Positions 1 to 13,035 of a stretch of 64,000 bases of DNA are shown in pieces. The first letter of the stretch is position 1. Every line of letters starts with the position of its first letter. The notes under the pieces are model-generated. The model made no database searches, was not told where the DNA came from, and worked only from the letters and a program-made list of their open reading frames with translations. The DNA comes from Pseudomonas putida NBRC 14164 (GTDB lineage Bacteria; Pseudomonadota; Gammaproteobacteria; Pseudomonadales; Pseudomonadaceae): NCBI RefSeq assembly GCF_000412675.1, contig NC_021505.1:1-64000 (forward strand). Reading direction: 5' to 3'. A program made the translations under genes and the position numbers.

Positions 1-384
1 AAGCTTTTCTGAAGAACTTATAGATATTAGGTGGATAACCTTCTGTGGATAACCTTCTGTAGGCCTCAAAATTCGCCATGTACAGAGTTTTGAAACTTTG
101 TTCTAAACCGGTGCTGCGCTTGTTTTCATCGTGGTCGAAAGCTGTGGATTAAAATGGCACTTACCCACAGCAGAGTTATCAACAGACTACGACCCAGGGT
201 TGTGCATAGCACTCATGGTCGCTTATCCACAGGGCTTATGCGCAGTGCGACGAAGACGTTTTGGTCGATAAATGGCTGTTTTGTCATGGTTCCTAACGTG
301 TCCACATGTGGATAACTGAACGCTCGACCGGTACAATGGCGGATTGTTTTTGCCTCATCCGGCTTTCAAACTCAGGGGATATCC
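1..384. other. oriC-side region upstream of dnaA with DnaA-box cluster
   Basis: Non-coding stretch between the left edge of the window and dnaA. It holds perfect DnaA boxes (TTATCCACA or its complement) at 44-52, 223-231 and 307-315. One-mismatch boxes lie at 30-38, 143-151, 161-169 and 176-184. The first two boxes sit in a 14-bp unit repeated in tandem (31-44 and 45-58). In Pseudomonas the cloned chromosomal origin lies in the rpmH-dnaA interval, so this is probably the dnaA-proximal part of oriC and also the autoregulated dnaA promoter region. rpmH is not in the window. Confidence 0.85.
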
Positions 385-1929
385 GTGTCAGTGGAACTTT
401 GGCAGCAGTGCGTGGAGCTTCTGCGCGATGAACTGCCTGCCCAGCAATTCAACACCTGGATCCGTCCGCTACAGGTCGAAGCCGAAGGCGACGAGTTGCG
501 CGTCTATGCGCCTAACCGTTTCGTTCTCGATTGGGTCAATGAAAAGTACCTGGGTCGCTTGCTCGAGCTGTTGGGTGAAAACGGCAGCGGAATTGCGCCT
601 GCCCTTTCCTTATTAATAGGCAGCCGTCGCAGCTCGGCTCCACGGGCTGCGCCCAACGCGCCAGTCAGCGCTGCCGTGGCGGCCTCGCTGGCGCAGACCC
701 GGGCGCAGACCCAAGCTCAAAGGCCTTTGCCGGTAGCGGCCGCAGCCGAGCCTGCGGCTGTAGCAGCGGTAGAACCTGTGCTGGTCAATGAATTGGCCGA
801 GCCGTCGTCGCGTGACAGCTTCGATGCCATGGCCGAGCCCGTCTCGCCGCCAGCCAGCAACAACCGGACCGAACAGCGCACTGTGCAGGTGGAAGGTGCG
901 CTCAAGCACACCAGCTACCTGAACCGCACCTTCACTTTCGACACTTTCGTGGAAGGTAAGTCGAACCAGTTGGCGCGCGCGGCTGCCTGGCAGGTGGCCG
1001 ATAACCCCAAGCATGGCTACAACCCGCTGTTCCTGTATGGCGGCGTGGGCCTGGGTAAAACCCACCTTATGCATGCTGTGGGTAACCATCTGCTGAAGAA
1101 GAACCCGAACGCCAAGGTCGTGTACCTGCACTCGGAGCGCTTCGTCGCAGACATGGTCAAGGCGCTGCAGCTCAACGCCATCAACGAATTCAAGCGCTTC
1201 TACCGTTCGGTGGATGCGTTGCTGATCGACGATATCCAGTTCTTTGCCCGCAAAGAGCGCTCGCAGGAAGAGTTTTTCCACACCTTCAACGCCCTGCTTG
1301 AGGGCGGCCAGCAGGTAATTCTCACCTCTGACCGTTACCCCAAGGAGATCGAAGGCCTGGAAGAGCGCCTGAAGTCGCGCTTTGGTTGGGGCCTGACGGT
1401 GGCTGTAGAGCCACCAGAGCTGGAAACCCGCGTAGCGATCCTGATGAAGAAGGCCGACCAGGCCAAGGTCGAGCTGCCACATGATGCGGCCTTCTTCATT
1501 GCCCAGCGCATTCGCTCCAACGTACGTGAGCTGGAAGGTGCGCTGAAGCGGGTGATTGCCCACTCGCACTTCATGGGCCGCGACATCACCATCGAGCTGA
1601 TCCGTGAGTCGCTGAAAGACTTGCTGGCGCTGCAAGATAAACTGGTGAGTGTGGATAACATTCAGCGAACCGTCGCCGAGTACTACAAGATCAAGATCTC
1701 TGATCTGTTGTCCAAGCGTCGTTCGCGTTCTGTCGCGCGTCCACGTCAGGTGGCCATGGCCCTGTCCAAGGAGCTGACCAACCACAGTCTGCCGGAAATC
1801 GGTGACATGTTCGGTGGTCGCGACCACACGACCGTGCTACACGCCTGCCGCAAGATCAACGAATTGAAGGAATCCGACGCGGACATCCGCGAGGACTACA
1901 AGAACCTGCTGCGGACGCTGACGACCTGA
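385..1929 (+). CDS. dnaA: Chromosomal replication initiator DnaA
   Basis: Initiator ATPase that binds the DnaA boxes just upstream and opens oriC. The 514-residue protein shows the usual four parts. Domain I begins [12 protein letters not shown]. Domain II is a long Ala/Gln/Pro-rich linker (about residues 90-170). Domain III is an AAA+ core with Walker [10 protein letters not shown] near residue 218 and Walker B LLIDDIQ near 279. Domain IV carries the DnaA signature [15 protein letters not shown] near 475. Translation starts at a GTG at 385, preceded by an AGGGGAT ribosome-binding site at 375-380. It is the first gene of dnaA-dnaN-recF-gyrB, all on the same strand. Nothing is unusual except the long low-complexity linker, which is typical of pseudomonads. 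Confidence 0.98.
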   Translation: MSVELWQQCVELLRDELPAQQFNTWIRPLQVEAEGDELRVYAPNRFVLDWVNEKYLGRLLELLGENGSGIAPALSLLIGSRRSSAPRAAPNAPVSAAVAASLAQTRAQTQAQRPLPVAAAAEPAAVAAVEPVLVNELAEPSSRDSFDAMAEPVSPPASNNRTEQRTVQVEGALKHTSYLNRTFTFDTFVEGKSNQLARAAAWQVADNPKHGYNPLFLYGGVGLGKTHLMHAVGNHLLKKNPNAKVVYLHSERFVADMVKALQLNAINEFKRFYRSVDALLIDDIQFFARKERSQEEFFHTFNALLEGGQQVILTSDRYPKEIEGLEERLKSRFGWGLTVAVEPPELETRVAILMKKADQAKVELPHDAAFFIAQRIRSNVRELEGALKRVIAHSHFMGRDITIELIRESLKDLLALQDKLVSVDNIQRTVAEYYKIKISDLLSKRRSRSVARPRQVAMALSKELTNHSLPEIGDMFGGRDHTTVLHACRKINELKESDADIREDYKNLLRTLTT

Positions 1930-1969
1930 TGGCCGTCTGCGCAGCTAATTGAAGGCAAGGGACTAGACC

Positions 1970-3073
1970 ATGCATTTCACCATTCAACGCGAAGCCCTGT
2001 TGAAACCCCTGCAACTGGTCGCCGGTGTCGTAGAGCGCCGTCAGACCTTGCCGGTCCTGTCCAACGTATTGCTGGTCGTACAAGGCCAGCAACTGTCGTT
2101 GACCGGTACCGACCTGGAAGTCGAACTGGTAGGCCGCGTACAGCTGGAAGAGCCGGCCGAGCCTGGCGAAATCACCGTGCCGGCGCGCAAGCTGATGGAC
2201 ATTTGTAAGAGCCTGCCGAACGACGCCCTGATCGATATCAAGGTCGACGAGCAGAAACTGTTGGTGAAGGCCGGCCGCAGCCGCTTCACCCTGTCGACCC
2301 TGCCAGCCAATGACTTCCCGACTGTGGAAGAAGGCCCGGGTTCGCTGACCTGCAACCTGGAACAAAGCAAGCTGCGCCGTCTGATCGAGCGCACCAGCTT
2401 CGCCATGGCCCAGCAGGATGTGCGCTACTACCTCAACGGCATGCTGCTGGAGGTTTCCCGGAACACCCTGCGCGCAGTTTCCACTGACGGCCACCGCCTG
2501 GCGCTGTGCTCCATGACCGCGCCCATCGAGCAGGAAGATCGACACCAGGTCATCGTGCCACGCAAAGGTATCCTGGAACTGGCCCGCCTGCTGACCGACC
2601 CGGAAGGCATGGTCAGCATCGTCCTGGGCCAGCACCACATTCGCGCCACAACCGGTGAATTCACCTTCACCTCCAAGCTTGTGGATGGCAAGTTCCCGGA
2701 CTACGAGCGTGTACTGCCCAAGGGCGGCGACAAACTGGTGGTCGGTGACCGCCAGGCGCTGCGTGAAGCCTTCAGCCGTACTGCGATTCTTTCCAACGAA
2801 AAGTACCGCGGTATTCGCTTGCAACTGGCTGCTGGCCAACTGAAGATCCAGGCCAACAACCCTGAGCAGGAAGAAGCTGAAGAAGAGATCAGCGTGGACT
2901 ACGAAGGTAGCTCGCTGGAAATCGGCTTTAACGTCAGCTACCTGCTGGACGTGCTGGGCGTTATGACTACCGAGCAAGTTCGTCTGATCCTGTCCGACTC
3001 CAACAGCAGTGCGCTGCTGCAGGAAGCTGGCAATGACGATTCTTCCTACGTTGTCATGCCGATGCGCCTGTAA
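1970..3073 (+). CDS. dnaN: DNA polymerase III sliding clamp (beta subunit)
   Basis: The 367-residue beta clamp encircles DNA and tethers polymerase III. It has the normal full length, begins MHFTIQREALLKPLQLV and ends in VMPMRL, the conserved clamp C-terminus that forms part of the peptide-binding pocket. Three repeated clamp folds are expected from the length. The ATG at 1970 follows a GGCAAGGGA purine-rich stretch. It lies 40 bp after dnaA and 15 bp before recF, consistent with co-transcription. Confidence 0.98.
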   Translation: MHFTIQREALLKPLQLVAGVVERRQTLPVLSNVLLVVQGQQLSLTGTDLEVELVGRVQLEEPAEPGEITVPARKLMDICKSLPNDALIDIKVDEQKLLVKAGRSRFTLSTLPANDFPTVEEGPGSLTCNLEQSKLRRLIERTSFAMAQQDVRYYLNGMLLEVSRNTLRAVSTDGHRLALCSMTAPIEQEDRHQVIVPRKGILELARLLTDPEGMVSIVLGQHHIRATTGEFTFTSKLVDGKFPDYERVLPKGGDKLVVGDRQALREAFSRTAILSNEKYRGIRLQLAAGQLKIQANNPEQEEAEEEISVDYEGSSLEIGFNVSYLLDVLGVMTTEQVRLILSDSNSSALLQEAGNDDSSYVVMPMRL

Positions 3074-3088
3074 CCTGTAGCAGGCGCA

Positions 3089-6617
<3,529 letters not shown>

Positions 6618-6622
6618 TCAGG
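6618..6622. repeat. Target-site duplication TCAGG, gyrB side
   Basis: TCAGG immediately precedes the left terminal repeat of the transposon and is identical to the 5 bp that follow the right terminal repeat (49580-49584). A 5-bp duplication is the Tn7-family standard. It begins at the base after the gyrB stop codon. Confidence 0.93.
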
Positions 6623-6660
6623 TGTAGGTTCACAGAAAAGCTGCACGCTTTCACAAATAG
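6623..6660 (+). repeat. Transposon end next to gyrB: terminal repeat and TnsB-like sites
   Basis: Terminal TGTAGGTTCACA (6623-6634) runs into GTTCACAGAAAAGC (6628-6641), followed by CTTTCACAAATAG (6648-6660). Both copies match the TTCACARAAWAG form seen at the other end. Tn7 ends likewise begin with TGT and carry several TnsB sites; assignment to TnsB is inferred. Confidence 0.85.
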
Positions 6661-6703
6661 ATGACCGGCCGGGCTTCAACCATGGCCCCTGTCGGTCACC
6701 ATC

Positions 6704-6729
6704 AAGCCCGCCTTCGCGGGCTTTTTTTT
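6704..6729 (+). terminator. Rho-independent terminator just inside the transposon
   Basis: AAGCCCGC (6704-6711), loop CTTC, GCGGGCTT (6716-6723), then T residues to 6729. It lies inside the element but now ends gyrB transcription, because the chromosomal terminator was displaced to 49.6 kb. The stems of the two terminators are almost identical. Confidence 0.9.
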
Positions 6730-7453
6730 GCCTGGAATTCCTGCCGGGGCGCCCTACTCCGCTCATTGGAAAATGATGCAGATGGGGGGATTTGAGGAAG
6801 TGATTTGATGGGGCGCTGGAAGTGCTGAGAGGGTCGGCGGGCGGATCTGAGCAGCAGAGAGATTGAGAGGACTTTAAAACTAATATTTGAACACCTTAAT
6901 AGTTAATTAAGCGTACGTGTTAAGTATTAATTTGAACAATTTAGTATGGAAATGGAATTTGGTGGAAGTTGCCATTTTGGATTTTTTGTAGATTTCGAAG
7001 GGATGTTGGAATAAGATCTATGACCAACTTTTCCGCTTTGCACTGAAGATTTTCAGCCAAATCAGCTGTTTGAAGCGAGAGCTTCAGACCTGATCCAAAT
7101 TGCTCCAGCGATCACGAAGTGGCCGTTTAGAAATAAAGAGAGCAAGCCGATTGCTTTAGATTCTGATCAGTCATGAGAGTCATGACCAATGAGAGAAAAG
7201 GAGACCTGAAAATGTAGAAAAACGCGATCAATCCCGAGAGGACTGACCGCGCTTAGCGAAGCAGACTTGCGTCCTCAGAACCCGCAATGTCTGCTTTTTC
7301 GAAGCGACTGTCAATCCTCTCCCATTTTTTCGACCTTAGCGAGGTTACTCGACGGCACAGTGTTGCCTGTCGAAAGGCCTCACTTCGCCCGCCCTGCGCC
7401 TTGATTTTTTGGCGCAGCGTCGGCGCTCGTTTCGAGATTTTCGGAGGTGTTTC
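6730..7453. other. Non-coding leader of the tns operon, partly AT-rich
   Basis: No convincing gene. An AT-rich patch at about 6871-6960 contains two direct copies of a TTGAACA motif (near 6886 and 6931) within imperfect inverted TTAA-rich sequence, a plausible promoter/operator for tnsABC or an H-NS target. The remainder shows no recognisable structure. Confidence 0.5.
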
Positions 7454-8092
7454 ATGACAGTACGAAAGGTGGTCACGCGGCGGTCCAACCATTACCGCGG
7501 CTACTTCCCATCGCTCAAAAATAAAAAGCCTGTGCCCTGGGAGTCCCAGCTCGAAGGCGCTCTTTTTCGGCTTCTTGAGCTGTCTCCTGCGGTCATCGGC
7601 TACGTCCCGCAGCCCAGTGAGGAACGTGTTCCATCGCTCCAGGGCTACTTCAAATATTACCCAGACGTACAGGTTTTCCTCGCGGATGGGCGCGAGTGGT
7701 GGTTTGAAGTGAAGCCTCACGACCGACTGAAGATTGCCAGCGTCAGGCAGCGACTGGATGCCGCTGAGCGCTACTTCAACGCCACTGCCCGTAACTTTTC
7801 GGTGATCACTGAAAAGTTAATTGAAGCTGAGCCCCTGGCTACCAATCTTAGAAGGCTGATGTATCACCGGCGCGGTCCAGAGCTTTCGCATCAGGCGTTG
7901 GAGGAGGTAATGGCGACCTTCAACGAATGGCCGCCTATGACCGTTGCAGATCTGCTCTACGTGGTTGGTGAGGGGAAAGCCTGGCGCTTGTTAGGCCTTG
8001 GGGTGGTGGGCATTGACCTTGATAGGTCAATTGACACTGACTCCCCGGTCTTCCTGCAAGGGGGGCACCGTCATGCAAACCTTTTCCCTTAG
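7454..8092 (+). CDS. tnsA: Tn7-family transposase endonuclease subunit TnsA
   Basis: TnsA makes the 5' nicks at transposon ends, and with TnsB it gives cut-and-paste movement. The 212-residue protein has the restriction-enzyme-like core: E30 in PWESQLEG, D71 in YYPDVQVF and the EVK triad at 85-87 (WWFEVKP), matching the E/D/K catalytic set of Tn7 TnsA. The ATG at 7454 has a strong GGAGG site six bases upstream; an in-frame ATG 45 bp earlier lacks one. The gene overlaps tnsB by 20 bp. It is shorter than Tn7 TnsA (273 residues), so the C-terminal TnsC-contact part is reduced. Confidence 0.92.
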   Translation: MTVRKVVTRRSNHYRGYFPSLKNKKPVPWESQLEGALFRLLELSPAVIGYVPQPSEERVPSLQGYFKYYPDVQVFLADGREWWFEVKPHDRLKIASVRQRLDAAERYFNATARNFSVITEKLIEAEPLATNLRRLMYHRRGPELSHQALEEVMATFNEWPPMTVADLLYVVGEGKAWRLLGLGVVGIDLDRSIDTDSPVFLQGGHRHANLFP

Positions 8093-10031
8093 GGTGAAAT
8101 TGGTCGTCATCGTTCGTGGCGTACTGATGGTGCTTGAGAAGAGGCTTATTGACCGGAAGCTGCTCTTTTTCGATGAGCTTGGTGAGCCCACGAAGCTATC
8201 CGAGAAGGAGTTCTATGAGGCCTACGAGAAGCGCGAGATCGAGATCTCCGCTGATCAGCCATACCTTGGGAAGGTTCCGTATGTGCGGAACGTCCCTCCA
8301 GATATTTCATGCTTCCCCAAAAAACATGGAGATGAGGCATTGCGTCGACGCAAGTATCTGGACGACCTAACTAAGCGCGGTAAATACAAGCTACCGGGTG
8401 ACGAAGACATGATCAAGAAACTTAGAGATATCGCCAAAAAGATTGGGGATGCGTGCGCACCCTCGGTTTCCACTATTCGACGTTGGGCAGCCAAATACAT
8501 TGGCCAGAACGTAGTAAAGCTTATCCCTCAGCATGCCAAAAAGGGTCGGGCTGCCGCGATACAGGGAGAGCTCGAAGTTATTCTTGAAGGGGTGATTAAT
8601 AAAACCTACCTGCAGGATACGATTCCAGCGGTCAGCGTGGTCGTTTCAGAATTCGAAGATCAGATAAAAGAGAGGAACAAAAGTCGTTTGCCTTCGGATC
8701 AGCTCAAGATCCCAAGCGGAATGACTGTCCGAAGGTACATCGCCAAGCTGGATCCGTACCTTGTGGATAAGGAGAGGCTCGGAAAACACGCAGCAGACAA
8801 GAAGCACCGTGTTGCGGCGGGTGTCCTACGTGTCCATGAGATTTTGGAACGTTGGGAAATTGATCACACCTTGTTGGACGTCCAGCTTGTGGATGAAACC
8901 TCGGGGCTGTGCATTGGGCGCCCCTATCTGACGATCGTCCTCGACCGCTTCTCTCGAATGGTGATGGGATATTTGCTCCACCTGTCGGCGCCAAATACGG
9001 AAACCGTGCTTCGTGTGATCGAACGCTCAATCCGTCCAAAAGCCGAATTGCTGAAGCGCTTTCCGAAAGTGAGAAATGAATGGTGGGCACGTGGGCTGCC
9101 GGCTCGAATAGTCCCAGACAACGCAGCGGAATTTCACGCGGGCGATCTCATCATGGGATTCAACGAGTTGGGTATCGAGATCATGTATCCCGCTTCAAGG
9201 GCCCCTCAAAGGAAAGGTGCCGTCGAACGCTTTTTCAGCACACAGAACCTGGGGCTTATCCACAACCTCCCGGGTACCACCTTCTCGAATATCCAGCAGC
9301 GTGGCGATTACGACTCGGAGAAGAATGCATGTTTCACGCTCCCTCAATTGGAGGCGGTGGTAGTGAAATGGATCGTCGATGGTTACCACCAGACTCCTCA
9401 TCGGGGGCTGGACAACAGAACACCGGCTCAAGTCTGGGGGACTAGCGAGGCGAACCATGTCATCAGCCTTCCCGTCGACCTGGACTCGTTGGAGTGCATT
9501 CTGGCCAAGCGGGCCTCGGTGAAGGTTCACCATTACGGCATCGAGGTTGCCAAAGTGGGCTACCACTCTACGGAACTTGCTGAGCTCCGTATGCGTTTGG
9601 CAGACGGAGAAAAGGTAAACGTCCGCTATCGAGACGAAGCCGGGCACGTTTGGGTTCACGACCGCTTCAGAAACTTGTTCTTCAAAGTGCCCGCCAAAGA
9701 TGAGCGAATGGCCGGTAAGAGCAGGGAGGTGTGGAAGGCTGCCGAGAAAGCGCTGCGAGAAAAATATAATGAGCAGCCTAGCTTCGAGGCTACGCACAGG
9801 TGCTACCAGGAAATTATGGAAGATGCAGACGAGGCCCGCCGTTCGCAGACGCTCAGAAAACGACGCGCAGCTGCCATAGCGAAAATCGACAAGGAGGGTC
9901 GAGTGACCGAAAGCACGCCTCCACCCAAGGTACTCGCTGAAGTGGAATGGACCGGTGACTCTATTCCTAACATTCCGCCAGCAGCCTTCAAGGTCTCGGT
10001 TCGTCGCCCTGCTGGGAGTTCTAAGCCATGA
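8073..10031 (+). CDS. tnsB: Tn7-family DDE transposase TnsB
   Basis: TnsB binds the transposon ends and performs 3' cleavage and strand transfer. The 652-residue protein has an N-terminal HTH-rich part (for example PSVSTIRRWAAKYIG), an rve/RNase H catalytic core and a Mu-transposase-type C-terminal barrel. The catalytic residues are visible as D at about 264 (WEIDHTLLD), D at about 349 (RIVPDNAAEF) and E at about 385 (KGAVERFF). I chose the ATG at 8073, which has a G-rich ribosome-binding site and overlaps tnsA by 20 bp. The end overlaps tnsC by 4 bp. The 5-bp target duplication fits this family. Confidence 0.94.
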   Translation: MQTFSLRVKLVVIVRGVLMVLEKRLIDRKLLFFDELGEPTKLSEKEFYEAYEKREIEISADQPYLGKVPYVRNVPPDISCFPKKHGDEALRRRKYLDDLTKRGKYKLPGDEDMIKKLRDIAKKIGDACAPSVSTIRRWAAKYIGQNVVKLIPQHAKKGRAAAIQGELEVILEGVINKTYLQDTIPAVSVVVSEFEDQIKERNKSRLPSDQLKIPSGMTVRRYIAKLDPYLVDKERLGKHAADKKHRVAAGVLRVHEILERWEIDHTLLDVQLVDETSGLCIGRPYLTIVLDRFSRMVMGYLLHLSAPNTETVLRVIERSIRPKAELLKRFPKVRNEWWARGLPARIVPDNAAEFHAGDLIMGFNELGIEIMYPASRAPQRKGAVERFFSTQNLGLIHNLPGTTFSNIQQRGDYDSEKNACFTLPQLEAVVVKWIVDGYHQTPHRGLDNRTPAQVWGTSEANHVISLPVDLDSLECILAKRASVKVHHYGIEVAKVGYHSTELAELRMRLADGEKVNVRYRDEAGHVWVHDRFRNLFFKVPAKDERMAGKSREVWKAAEKALREKYNEQPSFEATHRCYQEIMEDADEARRSQTLRKRRAAAIAKIDKEGRVTESTPPPKVLAEVEWTGDSIPNIPPAAFKVSVRRPAGSSKP

Positions 10032-10987
10032 ACGCCATCAATCTGTACGAATGCTACGAGCATGGTGAATACAGCTTTACGCTCCGCGATCGTTTTATTC
10101 ACAGCCCTCAAGTCGAGCGAGCGTTGACGCGACTAGGCGATATCCACGGCGATAGTCGGCGTACCAGAGCAAGTAAAGGGTTGCTGATCCAAGGTCCAAG
10201 CGGAGTGGGCAAGAGCACATTGGTCAAGGAGTACATTCGGTCATTGGAGGAATTGGAGAGCCATGACCCACAGAAGCGGACAGTTCTGTTCGTCGAGATG
10301 CCTTCGTCTCCAACCAAAAAGAACCTGGCAGCAGCCATTTTGGCAGAGCTGAAGGATCCCTTCGCAGAGGCACGAGGACATTCGGCAGAGGTTAAATTTG
10401 CGCGAGTAGTCCTGCTGCTGAAGAACCTTGGCGTGGAGATGTTGGTCCTCGATGAGGCGCAGCACCTGGTCGATTATCGTCGTAATGGTGCGTATGAGGC
10501 AGCAGACTGGATCAAGAGTCTGATGAATGAAACCAGTATCGCGTTTGTTCTGATTGGGCTGAAGCGCACCGAAAATCTCCTGCTAGCAAACGAGCAACTG
10601 CGACGCAGGTTTTCGGCCACGGTGGCATACGATCGCTTCACCTTCTCCGCTAATACGTCTCTTCATTTCGTGATGTTGTTGCAGGCAATCGAGGGCGAAC
10701 TGCCTGTTCAAACCATCAGTTTTGTAGAGCCAGCGATGATTAAACGCTTCTACCTGGCTTCCTATGGATTGATCGACTACCTCATCAAGATTGTGGACAG
10801 GGCTGTTTGGCTGGTTCAAGTCCAGGACCTTGTCGGGATTGAACTTCCTGTGCTGGCCCAGGCTTTTGAAGACGAGGTTTGGAGCTACGCCACCGAGGAT
10901 CGAAACCCCTTCAGTGCGAGCTTCAATTTCCAGCCTCTGTTCGGGAAGCGGGAGCCGTTTGAGACGTTCGAAGAGAGCAGTACCTGA
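10028..10987 (+). CDS. tnsC: Transposition AAA+ regulator TnsC/TniB
   Basis: ATP-dependent adaptor that links the target selector (TniQ) to the TnsAB transposase and sets target immunity. The 319-residue protein has Walker A GPSGVGKST near residue 56 and Walker B MLVLDEAQ near 139. It lacks the long extensions of Tn7 TnsC (555 residues) and is closer in size to TniB of Tn5053-type elements. The start overlaps the tnsB stop as ATGA. It is followed by a GC-rich hairpin (GGCCGGGC-like, about 10990-11020) before tniQ. Confidence 0.9.
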   Translation: MNAINLYECYEHGEYSFTLRDRFIHSPQVERALTRLGDIHGDSRRTRASKGLLIQGPSGVGKSTLVKEYIRSLEELESHDPQKRTVLFVEMPSSPTKKNLAAAILAELKDPFAEARGHSAEVKFARVVLLLKNLGVEMLVLDEAQHLVDYRRNGAYEAADWIKSLMNETSIAFVLIGLKRTENLLLANEQLRRRFSATVAYDRFTFSANTSLHFVMLLQAIEGELPVQTISFVEPAMIKRFYLASYGLIDYLIKIVDRAVWLVQVQDLVGIELPVLAQAFEDEVWSYATEDRNPFSASFNFQPLFGKREPFETFEESST

Positions 10988-11062
10988 CGGCCAAGGGCCG
11001 GGCTTATCGGCCCGGCTCTACTCCCCTGATTTTTATGTCTTCGATTTCATGGATGTGTAGGA

Positions 11063-12979
11063 ATGTTTGGTCTTTTAATCAACCCACGACCACACCAAGA
11101 CGAAAGTCTTTTGGGGTACCTGCAGCGCCTGGCGAAAGCCAACGGATTACCCAGAAAGGAACTGCTCACCGCCTTTGCACGAGCCGACGAGACCGATGTT
11201 GCGGACTGGCTGCAGATGATGGAAGGACCACTGAGCTGGCCTGCGGTATCTGCTGAGTTTCGTGATCCAAGGCCCAAGGGGGTCAAGTTATGGACGACTC
11301 ATCACGCTCGTTACTGTCCGATCTGTTTGGGCGAAGCCGGTTATTGGAGAGAAAGCTGGGGCTTGACCCTGGTTACGACGTGTTCTGTCCACGGCACTGA
11401 ACTCCACGGGCGGTGCCCCAACTGTCTGAAGGAAACCGATCCAAGCGCAATGAGTGCGAATAGTTGCCAAGCGTGTGGCACCTCATTGAGTGGGACCAAT
11501 TTTGAGATCGCGCCGGCGAGTGATACGGCCGCCTGGCTCACCTCTGGCTTTGAAGATAGGTTTTACGCCGACTCGTTGCCAGCTGACGCGGGATTGGCGG
11601 CCCTCACCTACGAACAGTTTCACGAGTTGTCATCGCGTCTCGCTGTCAGAAGTTTGCCTACGGAAAGAACCCAGCCGCTGAAGGTTGCTGATTCGGGTTC
11701 GCTAGAGATATCGCGGCTTATGGCAAACGCGGCGGGCGTGGTTCTCATGAACTGGCCTCTCGCATTCAGAGAACTGCTGAGTGGCCTCAAGGCAGTCCAT
11801 TCCGATAACGAACATTGGACGCTCAGCAGATCGTTCGGCCCGATATACCACGACATCCACCGTGATCTGGATGACTCTTGTTTTGACTTTCTTCGTCGAG
11901 AGTTCGAATCATTTCTGCAGCATGCGTGGGAAGCACCGTTAGCGAAGCGAAATCGCAATTTGAGTGAGGAGACGATTGAGAGACATCGTTGGGTGTCGTT
12001 CGATTCTGCTGCTGAAGCTTGTGGTCTCGGGGTATCAGTCATAAAACGCCTTCATCAGGAGGGACAAATCGCCTATCGGGAGAAGGTCCATGAAGATCGA
12101 GTCTTTACGGTCGTGGACCTGGATCATTTGAAGGCAATCTCGCAGCATCTCCAGGGCGTGGCTGATATGAAAGAAACCTCGACTTTGCTAAGCCTCTGTC
12201 GCAATCGGGTTAGGCAGCTGCTAGCTGGTGGTACCCTCCAGTTCTTTGGTGGAGAACCGCGCCCAGGCGAAAGGTGGCTGATTGACTGCCGCTCGATCAA
12301 CGAATTGATTGATGAGAAGCTGCCTACCAGCTCTGACCAGAGCCTGGTGTCGATCAACTACTTGGCCAAGCATTCTCTGCCCAAGGGGGGTGGGTTGGTC
12401 GAGTTGGTTCAGGCAATACGTGCAGGTGAACTTCGCGCTTACGGCCCAGCTGAGAATGGCTCGGTTGCGGTAGGGGCGTGGTTACTCAAGCCGCAAGATT
12501 TTGCAGCGTGGCAACAAGCCCGAGCTGAGAACAAGAGTCCGGTCTTTCCCGGCCTGTCGGTAGTCAAGGCTGCTGCGCTGTTAGGCGTCAAAGAACAATG
12601 CGCATACGCGTTCGTTCGACTGGGTCTGCTATGGAGCACTGCTGTCGAACGAGGCCGGCGTACGCAATTGATGGTTAAGCCTCAAGCCATCGACAGATTC
12701 AGGCGTGGCTATATCTTGGGACCGGAGATTGCGGTGTATTTGGGGAAGTCGACCAGGGAGGCGTTCAAGCACCTTTGGGAGGCCAGGTTTCGCCCCGTTG
12801 CGGGGCCATCCATTCCAAACGCGGCTTGCCGGCAGTACGTTTGGGTAAGAAGCAAAAAGCTGATCGATTACCTCGCAAGTGAAGCCGCCCAGATCGACGA
12901 TCCTGAAGCCATCACGTTTTTATCCACACCGATCGCTCAGCCTCGTGATTGCCGATTCAGGCATGTGGGATCAAGATAG
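11063..12979 (+). CDS. tniQ: TniQ/TnsD-type target-site selector
   Basis: The 638-residue protein begins with the TniQ pattern (INPRPHQDESLLGYLQRLAKANG). It has zinc-finger cysteines at YCPICLGEAGYW (near residue 84), TCSVHGTELHGRCPNC (near 107-123) and CQACG (near 138), then a long C-terminal part with several HTH-like segments. In Tn7 the equivalent protein, TnsD, recognises the end of glmS. Since this element sits directly after gyrB, the C-terminal part probably reads the last codons of gyrB (inference). It lies 75 bp after tnsC on the same strand. The GTAGGAATG context at the start is cramped, so an alternative start is possible. Confidence 0.88.
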   Translation: MFGLLINPRPHQDESLLGYLQRLAKANGLPRKELLTAFARADETDVADWLQMMEGPLSWPAVSAEFRDPRPKGVKLWTTHHARYCPICLGEAGYWRESWGLTLVTTCSVHGTELHGRCPNCLKETDPSAMSANSCQACGTSLSGTNFEIAPASDTAAWLTSGFEDRFYADSLPADAGLAALTYEQFHELSSRLAVRSLPTERTQPLKVADSGSLEISRLMANAAGVVLMNWPLAFRELLSGLKAVHSDNEHWTLSRSFGPIYHDIHRDLDDSCFDFLRREFESFLQHAWEAPLAKRNRNLSEETIERHRWVSFDSAAEACGLGVSVIKRLHQEGQIAYREKVHEDRVFTVVDLDHLKAISQHLQGVADMKETSTLLSLCRNRVRQLLAGGTLQFFGGEPRPGERWLIDCRSINELIDEKLPTSSDQSLVSINYLAKHSLPKGGGLVELVQAIRAGELRAYGPAENGSVAVGAWLLKPQDFAAWQQARAENKSPVFPGLSVVKAAALLGVKEQCAYAFVRLGLLWSTAVERGRRTQLMVKPQAIDRFRRGYILGPEIAVYLGKSTREAFKHLWEARFRPVAGPSIPNAACRQYVWVRSKKLIDYLASEAAQIDDPEAITFLSTPIAQPRDCRFRHVGSR

Positions 12980-13035
12980 TTAGCACGCTTTCTTTCTTGA
13001 TTGCTAAAATCATCGAACCCATTTTGGAGAATCTT

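Noticed and set aside
613..1827. Long open frame on the minus strand opposite dnaA
   Set aside because: Lies entirely antisense to a clear dnaA gene, has unnatural composition and no ribosome-binding site; similar shadows occur opposite gyrB, czcA, sqr and glyS.
6871..6960. AT-rich patch first taken as the transposon end
   Set aside because: No matching sequence at the far end; the true end is the TGTAGGTTCACA at 6623, proven by the 5-bp duplication.
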